From contig CAZEMP010000003.1 of NCBI GenBank assembly GCA_964513515.1, positions 1-64,000 of the forward strand: a DNA stretch of 64,000 nucleotides, written 5' to 3'. Shown here piece by piece: positions 7,454 to 17,124 of this stretch; positions within the stretch are counted from its first letter, which is position 1, and each line of letters starts with the position of its first letter. A program made the translations under genes and the position numbers. The notes under the pieces were generated by a model. It did not search any database, was not told the origin of the DNA, and worked only from the letters and a program-made list of their open reading frames with translations. The stretch is from Bog-1340 sp964513515. GTDB lineage: Bacteria; Patescibacteriota; Minisyncoccia; Phycocordibacterales; GWA1-40-21.

Positions 7454-8309
7454 CCCATTCCGCGGGTAAGATATCTAATTCTTCAGAGGTTTTATCTTTA
7501 AGCCACTGTTTTGGTGATATAACTATTTTGTTTTTATTTGGATTGAGCCATGCTCCCCACCAAGAAAAAGTTGAGTTTGCAATAATATGATGAGAGCATT
7601 GACTCATCAATATGACCTCTTCATAATCACGAACATTATTATTAGATACAAAAAACATCGGGCAAGAAAGTTTAAGATTATATTTTACCCAACTTATATC
7701 ATCAGAAAAAATAAATAACTTTATCATTTTTAATGAATATTTTGAGACAAGCAAGTCATAAGCTTTTTCATAATAAGGCATTCCCATCAATCCGTTGAAT
7801 GCCGCTTGAGGGCTTGAAACAAAGTCTCCACGACGAATATGTATAGAAACTGGAATCATACTTTCTTTTATAGAGCTAGATATTTCGTCATGTACCTTTT
7901 TTGCTGCATCGCCATAAGGATTTTTAAGAGATAATTCTTTACGAATAATATCTTGATATTTTATAAAATATCTCTGATTTATCCAGTAACCATCATAGTA
8001 TGATATTTTTGATTTAATTAAAGATGGATAATATTTATAATCATCTATTTTATATATTTTCCTGTATATTTTTCTTAAAAAAATCTTAATTCCCGTATTG
8101 TATTTTTTGTGTAATTCTCTTGAAAGAAGATCTGCTTTTATATTAAATTTATCAAGAATAAATTCTCTTTTTGCGTCTTGTATTGGTTGATTATTATAAT
8201 AATGACTGTCTAAAAATAATGTTTCGTTACGTTCCAAAGAAAGAGCTCTCCCAAAAGCATATTGAAACATTTGATTACCAAGTCCAGCTTTTATTTTGAT
8301 GATTAACAT
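7443..8309 (-). CDS. GT11 family alpha-1,2-fucosyltransferase-like protein
   Basis: The 288-residue protein starts KIKAGLGNQMFQYAFGRALS, the hallmark of GT11. It has the donor motif VSIHIRRGDFV (HxRRGD, about residues 177-187), a FIFSDDISWVK segment and the SHHIIANSTFSWWGAWLN block near the C-terminus. Family members transfer fucose from GDP-fucose to galactose, as in bacterial H-antigen or Lewis mimicry. It is the last gene of the long minus-strand block. No GDP-fucose synthesis genes (gmd, fcl) are in the window, so the donor must come from elsewhere or be another GDP-sugar. Confidence 0.9.
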   Translation of the reverse strand: MLIIKIKAGLGNQMFQYAFGRALSLERNETLFLDSHYYNNQPIQDAKREFILDKFNIKADLLSRELHKKYNTGIKIFLRKIYRKIYKIDDYKYYPSLIKSKISYYDGYWINQRYFIKYQDIIRKELSLKNPYGDAAKKVHDEISSSIKESMIPVSIHIRRGDFVSSPQAAFNGLMGMPYYEKAYDLLVSKYSLKMIKLFIFSDDISWVKYNLKLSCPMFFVSNNNVRDYEEVILMSQCSHHIIANSTFSWWGAWLNPNKNKIVISPKQWLKDKTSEELDILPAEWVKI

Positions 8310-8324
8310 TATTTTAATTAAACA

Positions 8325-9038
8325 TTATTTTGTGAACCAAAAACAACCACATCCATAAGATTGCCTATCAGTTTCATTTTTTTGAGCATTGTCTATGAAT
8401 TTGCCTTCATCTGTAATAAGGCTATATTCTTTTAGTTTTAGTTCTGGAAAATATGAAAGAACTTGATTATACGAATATATTCTATGCGCATTAAATTCAA
8501 TTTTAGGATTACCAACTGGTACAACAAATAGAAGTGACCCATTTTTTGACAAAACTCTTTTTAACTCGCTGATAGCTCTTAGATCACCTTTTGGATCTAT
8601 CTGATCGCCGTATCTTCCAAGCCCAATATGCTCTACTACATGCATACATGAAAGGGAATCGATACTATTATCAGCAAATGGCAATTGATTTATATCTGCA
8701 TGATTGCTTGTAAGTTTTGATAGGTGTAAATCTGCCGGCCTATAATCATAAAAATCCACAGGGATAAAAGCCGAAACTATTCCGGAAAAATATAAACTAG
8801 ATGAAATATCGGTGTGTTTTTTAGGATTTATTTCCCTTACTTTTCTAGCTGCCCAGGAAGTATGGTACACATAATGAGCGTCGAAATTTGTTTTTACTGT
8901 CGAATCTTTTATACACGGATAAAAATCAGAATATTTTATAGAAAATCTTTTGTCGTCCCGTTTCTTATATTTTATGTAATCGACAATTACAAATGGAGAT
9001 AAAATATATCTTATTATTTTTTTAATAATTTTACGCAT
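8325..9038 (-). CDS. DUF268 protein, methyltransferase-like
   Basis: The 237-residue protein matches the DUF268 family, which has a SAM-methyltransferase-like core. Visible blocks are ADINQLPFADNSIDSLSCMH, HVVEHIGLGRYGD, LKRVLSKNGSLLFVVPVG and the C-terminal DRQSYGCGCFWF. The motif I glycine loop is not canonical. Members are commonly embedded in polysaccharide loci, as here. Its 5' end overlaps the 3' end of the upstream glycosyltransferase gene (9014-9038), consistent with translational coupling. Substrate unknown. Confidence 0.75.
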   Translation of the reverse strand: MRKIIKKIIRYILSPFVIVDYIKYKKRDDKRFSIKYSDFYPCIKDSTVKTNFDAHYVYHTSWAARKVREINPKKHTDISSSLYFSGIVSAFIPVDFYDYRPADLHLSKLTSNHADINQLPFADNSIDSLSCMHVVEHIGLGRYGDQIDPKGDLRAISELKRVLSKNGSLLFVVPVGNPKIEFNAHRIYSYNQVLSYFPELKLKEYSLITDEGKFIDNAQKNETDRQSYGCGCFWFTK

Positions 9039-10036
9039 TTTTTAATTTTATCTTTTATGAATATAAATGTTTTAAAATAAAATTTGTCATTTATCCATTT
9101 TTTGGTTGATTTTAAAGATTCATTTTTACCATCCTTAAATGATATATTATAGTATTTATCGAATAATTCAATAAATTCTTTTGCTCGTTTTTCCAAGCTT
9201 AGATTTTCAATTATATATTTTCTTGGTTCATAATTCATCCATTCTTTTTCCATTTCACTTACTAAATTTTTTAAATCTTCTTTATTTTTTGTTTTTACAC
9301 CACATCTTTCATCAAAATAATATGCAGAAGTAACATTTTTATATTCGAGTTCATTTTTGTTAAACATTTTATTTTCTATGAATACATAATGGCCAATTTT
9401 CAATACATCCCATACTAAAATAGGTACATTCATTGAAAGAGCCTCTTCAAGTGCTAATCCCTGACTCTCTGTCTTACCGAGCCAAACTACGTACCTTGTA
9501 TTTTTTAGTTTTTTTAAATAATCTGTCTGATCGTATGAGCCATATGAAATAATCTCATATCTAATATTTTCTTCCTTTAATAATTTTGTAATAAAATCTA
9601 ATTCTTCTTTATACCTACCCTTAAAATAAACTAAAACAATGCCATTTTTTGGTTTTTCTCTTTCCTTAAATTCTTCAGTATCAATACCGACGGGCCAAGT
9701 ATCAAGTGGACATCTATTAAATTCAAGATATTTCCAGAAATCAATAACCCATTTTGAAGGGTGAATATAAATAAAGCTAGACATATCTATATTAGAAGTG
9801 ATATTTCTTGGTACTACATATAGATTCGGTCCAATAATAGCTTTTAATTTAAGTTTTGAAGCAACTTTCAAGGCCTCAATATCATCATGTATCCATAGTT
9901 GGGAGGTAGAATCAAGGGCTTTATTGATACAATATGGATAACCTAAAATATCTAGGCCTTTTATAAGATTATCAGCGACCTTTTTTGGACCACTAACGTC
10001 ATTTGAAAGTATTGAGCGAGAAATTATGTTAAGCAT
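9014..10036 (-). CDS. GT-B glycosyltransferase
   Basis: The 340-residue protein has the layout of family 1/4 retaining glycosyltransferases. The N-terminal half begins IISRSILSNDVSGPKKVADN (acceptor side). The C-terminal half has the donor motif TESQGLALEEALSMNVPILV, with Glu pairs spaced as in the EX7E motif. The cluster order places it between DUF268 and an acyltransferase. The sugar donor cannot be read from sequence. Confidence 0.78.
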   Translation of the reverse strand: MLNIISRSILSNDVSGPKKVADNLIKGLDILGYPYCINKALDSTSQLWIHDDIEALKVASKLKLKAIIGPNLYVVPRNITSNIDMSSFIYIHPSKWVIDFWKYLEFNRCPLDTWPVGIDTEEFKEREKPKNGIVLVYFKGRYKEELDFITKLLKEENIRYEIISYGSYDQTDYLKKLKNTRYVVWLGKTESQGLALEEALSMNVPILVWDVLKIGHYVFIENKMFNKNELEYKNVTSAYYFDERCGVKTKNKEDLKNLVSEMEKEWMNYEPRKYIIENLSLEKRAKEFIELFDKYYNISFKDGKNESLKSTKKWINDKFYFKTFIFIKDKIKKCVKLLKK

Positions 10037-10045
10037 ATATTTTTA

Positions 10046-11218
10046 TTACCAAACCCGATCCTCCATTTTTGCGGTATATCTTTTTGATAGGTAACTACCA
10101 AGCTTTTGTCCAGGCATCTCGATATACTTAAAAGTTATTGAAGATATTAGTACGGAGAGTGCTATGGCACCAATAGAGAGTATTATGTACTCTACATAGG
10201 CATTTCCAAAATATACGGCAATAGCAGGATATATGTTATTTTTTGTGATAAGCATAAAACTTATAAACTGCACTAGGTATACACTGTAACTTAATTTGCC
10301 AACATATTGAAAGACTTTGTTTTGCAGGAGTGATAAATATCCATTTGAAAAAAGTATTACAAGTCCAAGAAATAGCACAGACTGAACATATATTCTCGGT
10401 GTGATAAGAGATATATCAACTATGCCGAAGAAGAATAGTTTCAGAGTAAAGAATATTATCTCACATAATAATACTATCAACAGAAGATGAAAGAATTCTT
10501 GTTTTTGTGTGGAATCTTTATTTTCTTTATTATCATCATGTAGTAAAAAGAAAGCAATAAATCCTAGAATAAAGGTTGGTATCTGGATTGGTAGGGTATA
10601 GAAAAGAAAAATTTTCACATTCTCACTTACATTTGAAGGAAGTAAGGCCGGTAGGAAGAATTCTATCAAGGATGCTAGAATTAAGGCCCAAATAAAGTAC
10701 CGTTTCGCATCTCTTAGATTTTTTATTCTTAAGAATAGTATTGGAACTATAAGATAAAATAGCATCTCTATAGCGACAGACCATTGTCCTGGAACAATAC
10801 TATTCATGTACTGCGGAAAAAAGTTGTTTGTAAATGTTAGCGATGACAGGAGACTTATAGTATTAAAATCTAAACTCAAGGCTGTTTTCCAAAAAGGAAA
10901 TAAAAATCCAATTATAGTAAATATGAGTATTGTAAAATAAAACATTGGCGCGATTCTAAAAAACCTTCTTATAAAGAATTTTATTTGCTCTATTTTTTTT
11001 CCTGAAAATGAACTCGTGCTTAAGCTCATAAAGAGGGTTAACGCACTTACTATATAAAAGATTTGCACTCCACGTGCACCTTCACCAGCTATTCTATAAA
11101 GAATATTTGATGAGCTGTGCACCATAAAAATAGTGGTGTGATGCATAATCACAAGCATAACCGCAATTCCTCGTAGTGCATCTAAGTATGGATATCTTGG
11201 TTTTACTTCTTTTATCAT
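10046..11218 (-). CDS. Acyltransferase-3 family membrane O-acyltransferase
   Basis: The 390-residue polytopic protein has about ten hydrophobic helices and the family signature YLDALRGIAVMLVIMHH near residues 11-27 (RG followed by the catalytic His). Family members such as OafA add acetyl or other acyl groups to surface sugars across the membrane. Inside a glycan locus it most likely O-acetylates the polymer. There is no SGNH domain fused at the C-terminus. It is in line with the flanking glycosyltransferases, with gaps of 9 and 20 nt. Confidence 0.9.
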   Translation of the reverse strand: MIKEVKPRYPYLDALRGIAVMLVIMHHTTIFMVHSSSNILYRIAGEGARGVQIFYIVSALTLFMSLSTSSFSGKKIEQIKFFIRRFFRIAPMFYFTILIFTIIGFLFPFWKTALSLDFNTISLLSSLTFTNNFFPQYMNSIVPGQWSVAIEMLFYLIVPILFLRIKNLRDAKRYFIWALILASLIEFFLPALLPSNVSENVKIFLFYTLPIQIPTFILGFIAFFLLHDDNKENKDSTQKQEFFHLLLIVLLCEIIFFTLKLFFFGIVDISLITPRIYVQSVLFLGLVILFSNGYLSLLQNKVFQYVGKLSYSVYLVQFISFMLITKNNIYPAIAVYFGNAYVEYIILSIGAIALSVLISSITFKYIEMPGQKLGSYLSKRYTAKMEDRVW

Positions 11219-11238
11219 TTTAGATACATTTTTTCATC

Positions 11239-12306
11239 TTATTTTTTTAAGAGTTTATTTCTAAAATATTTTTGCTTGAAATTTTCAAGAAAGCCTAATT
11301 TTTTCATGGGTTGATAAAATTTTGCTAGTATTGATTTAAACTTTGCTTGTATGTTTGAATATATTGCAATAATTCTTTCGTTTTCTTCAAATATAGCAGC
11401 ACGAGCAGCGTTTATGGTACGTCGTTGGGCTTTTTCTAATGGTTGATCAAAAATATTTCTTAAGAATTTCTCAAGACCGTCAGTGGCTATTTTGAAACTA
11501 TAACCATCCGCAAATAGTGGCTCATTCATTATTTTTATATACAATTCATCATTATTATCTATTTCTTTAATTCTTTTCACGACCTGATCAAAAGATTCAT
11601 AGTCATGACAATTTATGAATCTTTTTGTATTAAATTCGCGACCAATCGCAGGATTTCCCCAATATATTGGTATGGTTCCAGCCATGAAGGAACATACAAT
11701 TCTATCTGTCGTGTACCCATTACGACAGGAGTTTTCAATTGCCATAGAAAATTTGTGTTTAAGTTCAAATTCCAATTTATTTTCCACAGGCCCCCCAACA
11801 TTATTAATATATTTTCCACCAGAATTCACTTTTTTATAGGCACTCAATTTATCAAAAAGAATCTGTCTTCGTTCATCTGCAAGATAATTTGAATAAACAA
11901 AACTACAGAAATCAGTCTTTTTAGTTAAATCATTTTTTGTAAATATTTTGGGTTTTGTTATATCAATATTTTTGGCAAGCTTCAAATCTTTTGGATTATA
12001 AAATGTTGCCACAAGATAAGAAGATAGGCGATAGTGTCTATCTTCAAAATTCATATAGTCATAACTAATAGCATAATCACAAAAATTAAAATTTGGACTT
12101 ATGTTTTCTGCGGTATAAAATATTCTTATACTATCGTATTTTAAATATTCAAATGTTGATTCGTGATAAAATATATAGTCTGGATTATCTGATATTTCAA
12201 CATTATAATATTTTTTAAGTATGTTATGTATGAAATAATTGTAAGAAAGTGGATTATTTTCATCCAATGGTCCATATTTACAATATTTTACTTTAATTTT
12301 TTTCAT
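11239..12306 (-). CDS. GT10 family alpha-1,3/4-fucosyltransferase-like protein
   Basis: The 355-residue protein carries the GT10 C-terminal donor motif: FSMAIENSCRNGYTTDRI followed by MAGTIPIYWGNP (about residues 186-220), with the upstream VNSGGKYINNVGGPV. An FYTAENISPNF segment (about residues 83-93) matches the N-terminal core. Family members transfer fucose to GlcNAc, as in Lewis antigens of Helicobacter. With GT11 in the same block, both classes needed for a Lewis-b/y-type difucosylated motif are present. The true donor and acceptor are unproven. It lies 2 nt from an FkbM gene. Confidence 0.88.
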   Translation of the reverse strand: MKKIKVKYCKYGPLDENNPLSYNYFIHNILKKYYNVEISDNPDYIFYHESTFEYLKYDSIRIFYTAENISPNFNFCDYAISYDYMNFEDRHYRLSSYLVATFYNPKDLKLAKNIDITKPKIFTKNDLTKKTDFCSFVYSNYLADERRQILFDKLSAYKKVNSGGKYINNVGGPVENKLEFELKHKFSMAIENSCRNGYTTDRIVCSFMAGTIPIYWGNPAIGREFNTKRFINCHDYESFDQVVKRIKEIDNNDELYIKIMNEPLFADGYSFKIATDGLEKFLRNIFDQPLEKAQRRTINAARAAIFEENERIIAIYSNIQAKFKSILAKFYQPMKKLGFLENFKQKYFRNKLLKK

Positions 12307-12308
12307 AT

Positions 12309-13151
12309 TTATATATTCATTAATTTTTTAACACTCGCTCTGAATGAAGCTGGCAATAATAAACTAAACCAACTATAGAGGAAATTGTTTGAAAGTATAA
12401 TTGTTTTTCTTCTGTTTTCAAATAACACAGTAATTCTTTTTTCAAGAGTTTTCGTATCAGTAAAGAAATCAGTCTTTATGTTTTTCCTTAAGAAGAATGC
12501 ATTTCCAGCTTTATTTTTTCCAGAAGTTTCCTGATGGGCGTTATAAAAATTATTTTCATCAAGAAATTTTTCCAAATCACTGGATCGAGTTGCCCCAGCA
12601 TACTTTCCATCTGGTTCGTTTATCTCCAGAAACATTGATTGAATATTATGAAGGAGCTTTTCTGTTCCTTTTAAAACCGATAACTCATATCCTTGAACAT
12701 CGGCCCATAGCAAATCGATTGGAATATTTTGAAGTTCAATAATTGAATCAAGTCTTTTAACACGTACCTGATGGACTTTTTTCGTTTGAATACTTGCACC
12801 CTCCCGTATTGGAAGTAGAGAATCATTACCAGTGAGATTTGCTTCATAAAGGGGGAGTGTTTTTTCTGACTCTCCGCAAGCGATATTGAAACATGATACG
12901 TGTGGATTGCCAGCATATCTTTTTTCAAGATAGGCAAAATTTGCTGGGTTCGGTTCAAATGCCCAGATATGGACATTATAAAAACGTAAAAAAGATTGAA
13001 TTTCATCACCATGCCATGCTCCAACAACAATAATATGTATTTTTTCACCTGTCTTTTTTGAAAGTATCTTGGGAAAGTTGTCTTCAATATCCATTTGAAA
13101 AATATGTCCTGCGTCAAATGTTTTTCTTAAAAAAGTTCGTGTTTGGTACAT
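12309..13151 (-). CDS. FkbM family methyltransferase (1)
   Basis: This 280-residue SAM-dependent O-methyltransferase has the FkbM core: IHIIVVGAWHGDEI (motif I), WAFEPNPANFAYLEK, then VKRLDSIIELQNIPIDLLWA and DVQGYELSVLKGTEKLL. It would methylate a hydroxyl of a sugar in the glycan. It is one of three FkbM paralogues in this block, and the copies are divergent from one another. The C-terminal 50 residues (ENRRKTIILSNNFLYSW) look helical and perhaps membrane-associated. Confidence 0.85.
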   Translation of the reverse strand: MYQTRTFLRKTFDAGHIFQMDIEDNFPKILSKKTGEKIHIIVVGAWHGDEIQSFLRFYNVHIWAFEPNPANFAYLEKRYAGNPHVSCFNIACGESEKTLPLYEANLTGNDSLLPIREGASIQTKKVHQVRVKRLDSIIELQNIPIDLLWADVQGYELSVLKGTEKLLHNIQSMFLEINEPDGKYAGATRSSDLEKFLDENNFYNAHQETSGKNKAGNAFFLRKNIKTDFFTDTKTLEKRITVLFENRRKTIILSNNFLYSWFSLLLPASFRASVKKLMNI

Positions 13152-13163
13152 TAATATAATATG

Positions 13164-14120
13164 TTATCTTCGCCAAAGAGTAGCATTTTTAAACCTATTT
13201 TTCAAATCATTTAATCGTATTAACCACAGTGGTACTATTTGAGGAACAGGTATTTTCTTGACTTTTTTTATGAATTCATTTTTAAACACTATATTATCCC
13301 ATATATCTAAAGGTTCAAAAAATTCCATACCATATTTATTAAACCATCCTTCTATTTCCATAAAACGCCAATCTGTCGAATAATCATAATCTATAATAGA
13401 ACTATCATTTATTTCAAAATTTGTGTCGCTATTTAATCCTCTCGTCTCAATGTTGTCTCTATATTTTTGAATATCGTATGTTACATTAATTCTTCGTGGA
13501 GACCTAGTTGCTTTTATTAGTTCTGAGCACATATACCAATTACGTTTCATTGTTGATCTGTCTGTATTTAAAAATTGAAAGTGTATAACAGAACCTTGTA
13601 TTCTTTCAATAACAATTCGGTATTTTGGATCGCCAGGCGTCCTGCTTACTCCTAAAAAAGCATAAGGAAAATCCAAATTCTTTTCATCACAAAATATAAA
13701 ACTTTTATTTATTTTGTAATACACACTATCTATTCTCTCAGTTTTTATATTTCTATAAAGATTTACCCAGTCCATCCACAAACTTTGTCCAGGTTTTAAG
13801 GATAAAATAATTTCTTTTGCATTCTCATAAAAATTATTTGAAAATATTTCATCTGCATCAAGACAGATAAAATGAGTTCCTCCCGCTTTTCTACCTTCAT
13901 TTAAAAGTCTCTCTCTTATACTGTGTTCTGCCCAACCAGAAACTTCTTTATAGTCTTCTGTTATTATCTTAGCCCCAGCTTTTTCTAATAAAGTTCGACT
14001 ATTGTCAATAGAATGGTCATCATAAGCAATAATAAAATCAGTAATTTTTTTAATAGAATTTATATATTCTTTTAGTACCCAAGCCTCATTTTTAAAGGGT
14101 AATAGTGCTATAATTTTCAT
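13164..14120 (-). CDS. Family 2-like glycosyltransferase
   Basis: The 318-residue protein has a GT-A core: IIALLPFKNEAWVLKEYINS, AYDDHSIDNSRTLLEKAG and FICLDADEIFSNN (DxD). The rest, with MDWVNLYRNIKTER and VIHFQFLNTDRSTMKRNWYM, resembles GT2/GT92-type enzymes. The acceptor is unknown. It is co-oriented with the FkbM genes on both sides (gaps of 12 and 10 nt). Confidence 0.82.
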   Translation of the reverse strand: MKIIALLPFKNEAWVLKEYINSIKKITDFIIAYDDHSIDNSRTLLEKAGAKIITEDYKEVSGWAEHSIRERLLNEGRKAGGTHFICLDADEIFSNNFYENAKEIILSLKPGQSLWMDWVNLYRNIKTERIDSVYYKINKSFIFCDEKNLDFPYAFLGVSRTPGDPKYRIVIERIQGSVIHFQFLNTDRSTMKRNWYMCSELIKATRSPRRINVTYDIQKYRDNIETRGLNSDTNFEINDSSIIDYDYSTDWRFMEIEGWFNKYGMEFFEPLDIWDNIVFKNEFIKKVKKIPVPQIVPLWLIRLNDLKNRFKNATLWRR

Positions 14121-14130
14121 TTATTAAATA

Positions 14131-15051
14131 TTATATCCAAGCATAGATGGTTTTTTTATTTTGTATAATATTGTATTCTGGCACAAATTTTTTAATCATA
14201 TTATATAAAACTTCCGGATCATCAGGTAAATGATATGTACGCAAGGCCATTTTTGGTTTAAATTTTTTGATAACTTGTTCTGCTCCGGCCAACATATCTC
14301 TCTCGGCTCCCTCGATATCAGCCTTAATAAAATCAATTTTTTTAATACCATTATTTTTTACATAGTCATCTAAAGTAATTTGTTTTAATTTAATTACTTT
14401 ATCATTTTTATTTTCTATTTTTGTCGATGCACCATTAAAATTCTTTTCTAAATTATAGAAAAGATTAACCTCTTTAGTAGAATCACCTAAAAGTTTATTT
14501 TCTATGATGATATTATTACACATGTTATTTTTAATATTTTCTTCAAAGACAATACTTATATCTTTTAGTGGTTCGAAAGAAAATATCTTACCATCTTGAC
14601 CTACAGAGTCACTTGCGGTAATTGAAAACATTCCTATATTTGCACCAGCATCAATTACATAATCGCCTTTATTGAGTTTTACACCAAAATCTTCATAAGG
14701 ACCTTCAGATTCATAATATGGATTTTTATATACTAAGGTATCAATTAGATCATCTTTTGTGTGTAGGTTTGGATATATAATGTCAAAAAAATCACCCTCA
14801 TAAAAACACCCCCTAGGAAACTTAAAATTATATTTGCCAGCATTGACTATTGTATAATTACCATCTTTTTTTATTGAGATAGATTTATTATTTTTTATTA
14901 ATCTTGAAAAAAATACATTTTCTCCAAATTTTTCTCTTATAGAACCTGGAATCAAAAAAATAAAACTAAAACCCTTTTTATAATTTTTAATATAAAACCA
15001 TCTTTGGTTTAAGGCCTTAATAGCGTTTTTAATTTTAGAATTTAAGGTCAT
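14131..15051 (-). CDS. FkbM family methyltransferase (2)
   Basis: The 306-residue protein shows LNKGDYVIDAGANIGMFSIT (motif I), FSFEPLKDISIVFEENI and the C-terminal KKIDFIKADIEGAERDMLAG block of FkbM O-methyltransferases. The N-terminal 100 residues are a less conserved lead-in, with YYESEGPYEDFGVKL just before the fold. It ends one base before the start of its upstream neighbour's stop, so the pair is tightly packed. It resembles the third FkbM copy (17125) more than the first. Confidence 0.87.
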   Translation of the reverse strand: MTLNSKIKNAIKALNQRWFYIKNYKKGFSFIFLIPGSIREKFGENVFFSRLIKNNKSISIKKDGNYTIVNAGKYNFKFPRGCFYEGDFFDIIYPNLHTKDDLIDTLVYKNPYYESEGPYEDFGVKLNKGDYVIDAGANIGMFSITASDSVGQDGKIFSFEPLKDISIVFEENIKNNMCNNIIIENKLLGDSTKEVNLFYNLEKNFNGASTKIENKNDKVIKLKQITLDDYVKNNGIKKIDFIKADIEGAERDMLAGAEQVIKKFKPKMALRTYHLPDDPEVLYNMIKKFVPEYNIIQNKKTIYAWI

Positions 15052-15915
15052 TTATTTTTTCGGCATTCCTGGATAGTTTTCAGGATGTTTTCTCATTTCT
15101 TTTACTATATAAGCGATACCATCTTCTAATTTAGTCTTTGGTTTCCAGTACTCAAGTATGTATGTATCGGGTTCATTTTTTTTGTTTTGCTGTACATTAT
15201 CTTTTTGAGGACTACTGGTTATTTTAGAACCAGGGAATTTTTTTGAAATTACGCGAGCAATATCAAGTATTGAATGCCATTTAAAACTTGTAATGTGTAA
15301 TTGTTTATCTCTCGGTACCTCGTTATATTTTTTTGCTAATACAAGCAGAGATTCACTACAGTCATCAGCATAAAGAAATTGTCGTTCTTCTGTACCATCA
15401 GTCATAAGTTTTATATTTCCAGTTGAAGCAGCCTTAATGATCAGGTCTGTTATAACGTGGAACTTGTTTTTGTCATGCTCAAGGCCATAAACATTCCAGA
15501 ATTTTACTACAATTCCACCCAAAATTTCTGTCATTTTTTCCGCAATTGATTTAAGTAGCCCATAGCTAGAATAGGACATATTTGCCATCTGACTTGATGC
15601 AAAGATAAATGGTTTATTATACTTTTTTATCGCATCAAATGTTTGGTCTATAATTTTTATATTATTAGATACAAAATCATAAGTATTTTGATACGTACTC
15701 AGGTATCTTGATCCACCAACATCAAAAGCTAAAAAGAATATAAAATCTGATTCTTTCACCATCTCATCTAATAGTTTATTGCTATGAACTCTTAGGTCTT
15801 GAAATGAATCATTTTCTATATCAAATTCAATAACCTTGTTTTTCTTACTTTCTTTTATTTTTTTTACCAATGCTGAACCAATCTGTCCCGCAGATCCTAA
15901 CACGAGGTATTTCAT
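15052..15915 (-). CDS. NAD-dependent sugar epimerase/dehydratase (SDR)
   Basis: The 287-residue extended SDR has the Rossmann start LVLGSAGQIGSALVKKI (GxxGxxG), FIFASSQMANMSYSSYGLLK with the catalytic YxxxK (YGLLK), and KFWNVYGLEHDKNKFHVITD. It would reduce, epimerise or dehydrate a nucleotide sugar. It has its own extended -10 promoter upstream (15949-15957), so the distal half of the cluster may be transcribed separately. The exact substrate is unclear. Confidence 0.82.
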   Translation of the reverse strand: MKYLVLGSAGQIGSALVKKIKESKKNKVIEFDIENDSFQDLRVHSNKLLDEMVKESDFIFFLAFDVGGSRYLSTYQNTYDFVSNNIKIIDQTFDAIKKYNKPFIFASSQMANMSYSSYGLLKSIAEKMTEILGGIVVKFWNVYGLEHDKNKFHVITDLIIKAASTGNIKLMTDGTEERQFLYADDCSESLLVLAKKYNEVPRDKQLHITSFKWHSILDIARVISKKFPGSKITSSPQKDNVQQNKKNEPDTYILEYWKPKTKLEDGIAYIVKEMRKHPENYPGMPKK

Positions 15916-15948
15916 ATTCTTATTACAACTTAATTATTAATACTCAAT

Positions 15949-15957
15949 ATTATAGCA
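15949..15957 (-). promoter_or_regulatory. Internal extended -10 promoter in the glycan block
   Basis: On the minus strand TGCTATAAT is a perfect extended -10, about 33 nt before the ATG of the epimerase gene. It lies in the 234-bp AT-rich gap 15916-16149, in which no gene is visible. Confidence 0.65.
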
Positions 15958-16149
15958 GAAGTTAGCTAATTTTTCTATAATGATTAAGGCTTATAAAAAA
16001 TTATGTATTTATTTGATATGAGCTAGTATTTGACTAAAATATTTTTTATAATCCTAATTTATCTTGATTAGTGATAGATTATGTAATAAATGTCTAATTT
16101 TTAACGATATTGGAATTAAAATTAACTCTCACAGGACTTATATTTAGAT

Positions 16150-17010
16150 TTAGTATTTTGCTTTAATATCTATATGGACTAAACGCATTTGATGAGCATT
16201 TTTTTCTCCCCTTCTTAACATCTCATATTCTAAATCTAAATGTCCAATATCTATTACTCTATAACCTAATAAAAATAAATCATAGGCTAATATTTTTGTT
16301 GTTGGACCAAGTGCAATTAAAATCAGTTTATCTTTACTTATTTTTAAAACTCTATTTTTTATTTCGTTATATTTTAAATAAGCATTTTCGTTAGGACAGG
16401 GTATTCTTTCTAACGACTTCATATTGTCAAATAAATCATTACCTATACCGTTCTTACTTTTTTCTCCTTCAATTATAACTACCTCTTTATCAGCCCATAT
16501 CGATTTAAGTTTTTTGAATGTGTTTTCTGAATGGGATTTATCTTTTAAATAAATATACGGCCTACTAACAAATGTATTGCCATATATTTGAGTGGGAGAT
16601 AATAACTTTCTCCACAAATATCCATGTTTAAACATGTGATGAATATTAAATAAGAATCCTTCTTTTACATAAATACTCATTTTTCCAAAAAAATTAGGAA
16701 TACAAATCAATAAACCATCATGATTTCTTTGGAGAATAAATTTAAGTTTTTTTGCTAAATCTTCACTATAATCTTGGAATGGAATGCTTATACCATCCAT
16801 TATCGACATCTCGCCATCTCCAAAGCGTATAGCTGATAAATTATTTTTTTTTATCATATCTGCAGTTTCTTCAATTGATAGAATATGTGGTATTCTAGCT
16901 TTTCTTATATATACATTAAAAAAATATACAATATAAGCAATAAATGGCCCTGTCTTTATTCTTAAAGAAAGTGGTATAATTTCTCTTATTTTGTTTATAA
17001 TTTTTCTCAT
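16150..17010 (-). CDS. GT-D fold glycosyltransferase (DUF1792/SP_1767 family)
   Basis: The 286-residue protein has the family mark SAIRFGDGEMSIM, where the DGE motif binds the nucleotide-sugar metal, and the later IALGPTTKILAYDLFLLGYR with IDIGHLDLEYEML. GT-D enzymes (such as streptococcal DGT1) add glucose in serine-rich-protein or polysaccharide glycosylation. The N-terminus is basic and amphipathic (MRKIINKIREIIPLSLRI), possibly for membrane association. Flanking gaps of 234 and 114 bp set it off from the tightly packed genes around it. Confidence 0.85.
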   Translation of the reverse strand: MRKIINKIREIIPLSLRIKTGPFIAYIVYFFNVYIRKARIPHILSIEETADMIKKNNLSAIRFGDGEMSIMDGISIPFQDYSEDLAKKLKFILQRNHDGLLICIPNFFGKMSIYVKEGFLFNIHHMFKHGYLWRKLLSPTQIYGNTFVSRPYIYLKDKSHSENTFKKLKSIWADKEVVIIEGEKSKNGIGNDLFDNMKSLERIPCPNENAYLKYNEIKNRVLKISKDKLILIALGPTTKILAYDLFLLGYRVIDIGHLDLEYEMLRRGEKNAHQMRLVHIDIKAKY

Positions 17011-17124
17011 TTTTATTTTTTAATATTTAGTTAAATAAATTTAACATGCAATAATTAACAATACAAGTAAGAATAATTTAATTAGTAAAACCGTATTTTT
17101 ACTTCAGTATCATATTTCATTTTT

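Noticed and set aside
12671..13117. 148-aa frame overlapping the first FkbM gene on the same strand
   Set aside because: It is a shifted frame of a clear FkbM methyltransferase; no frameshift is needed to explain the gene.
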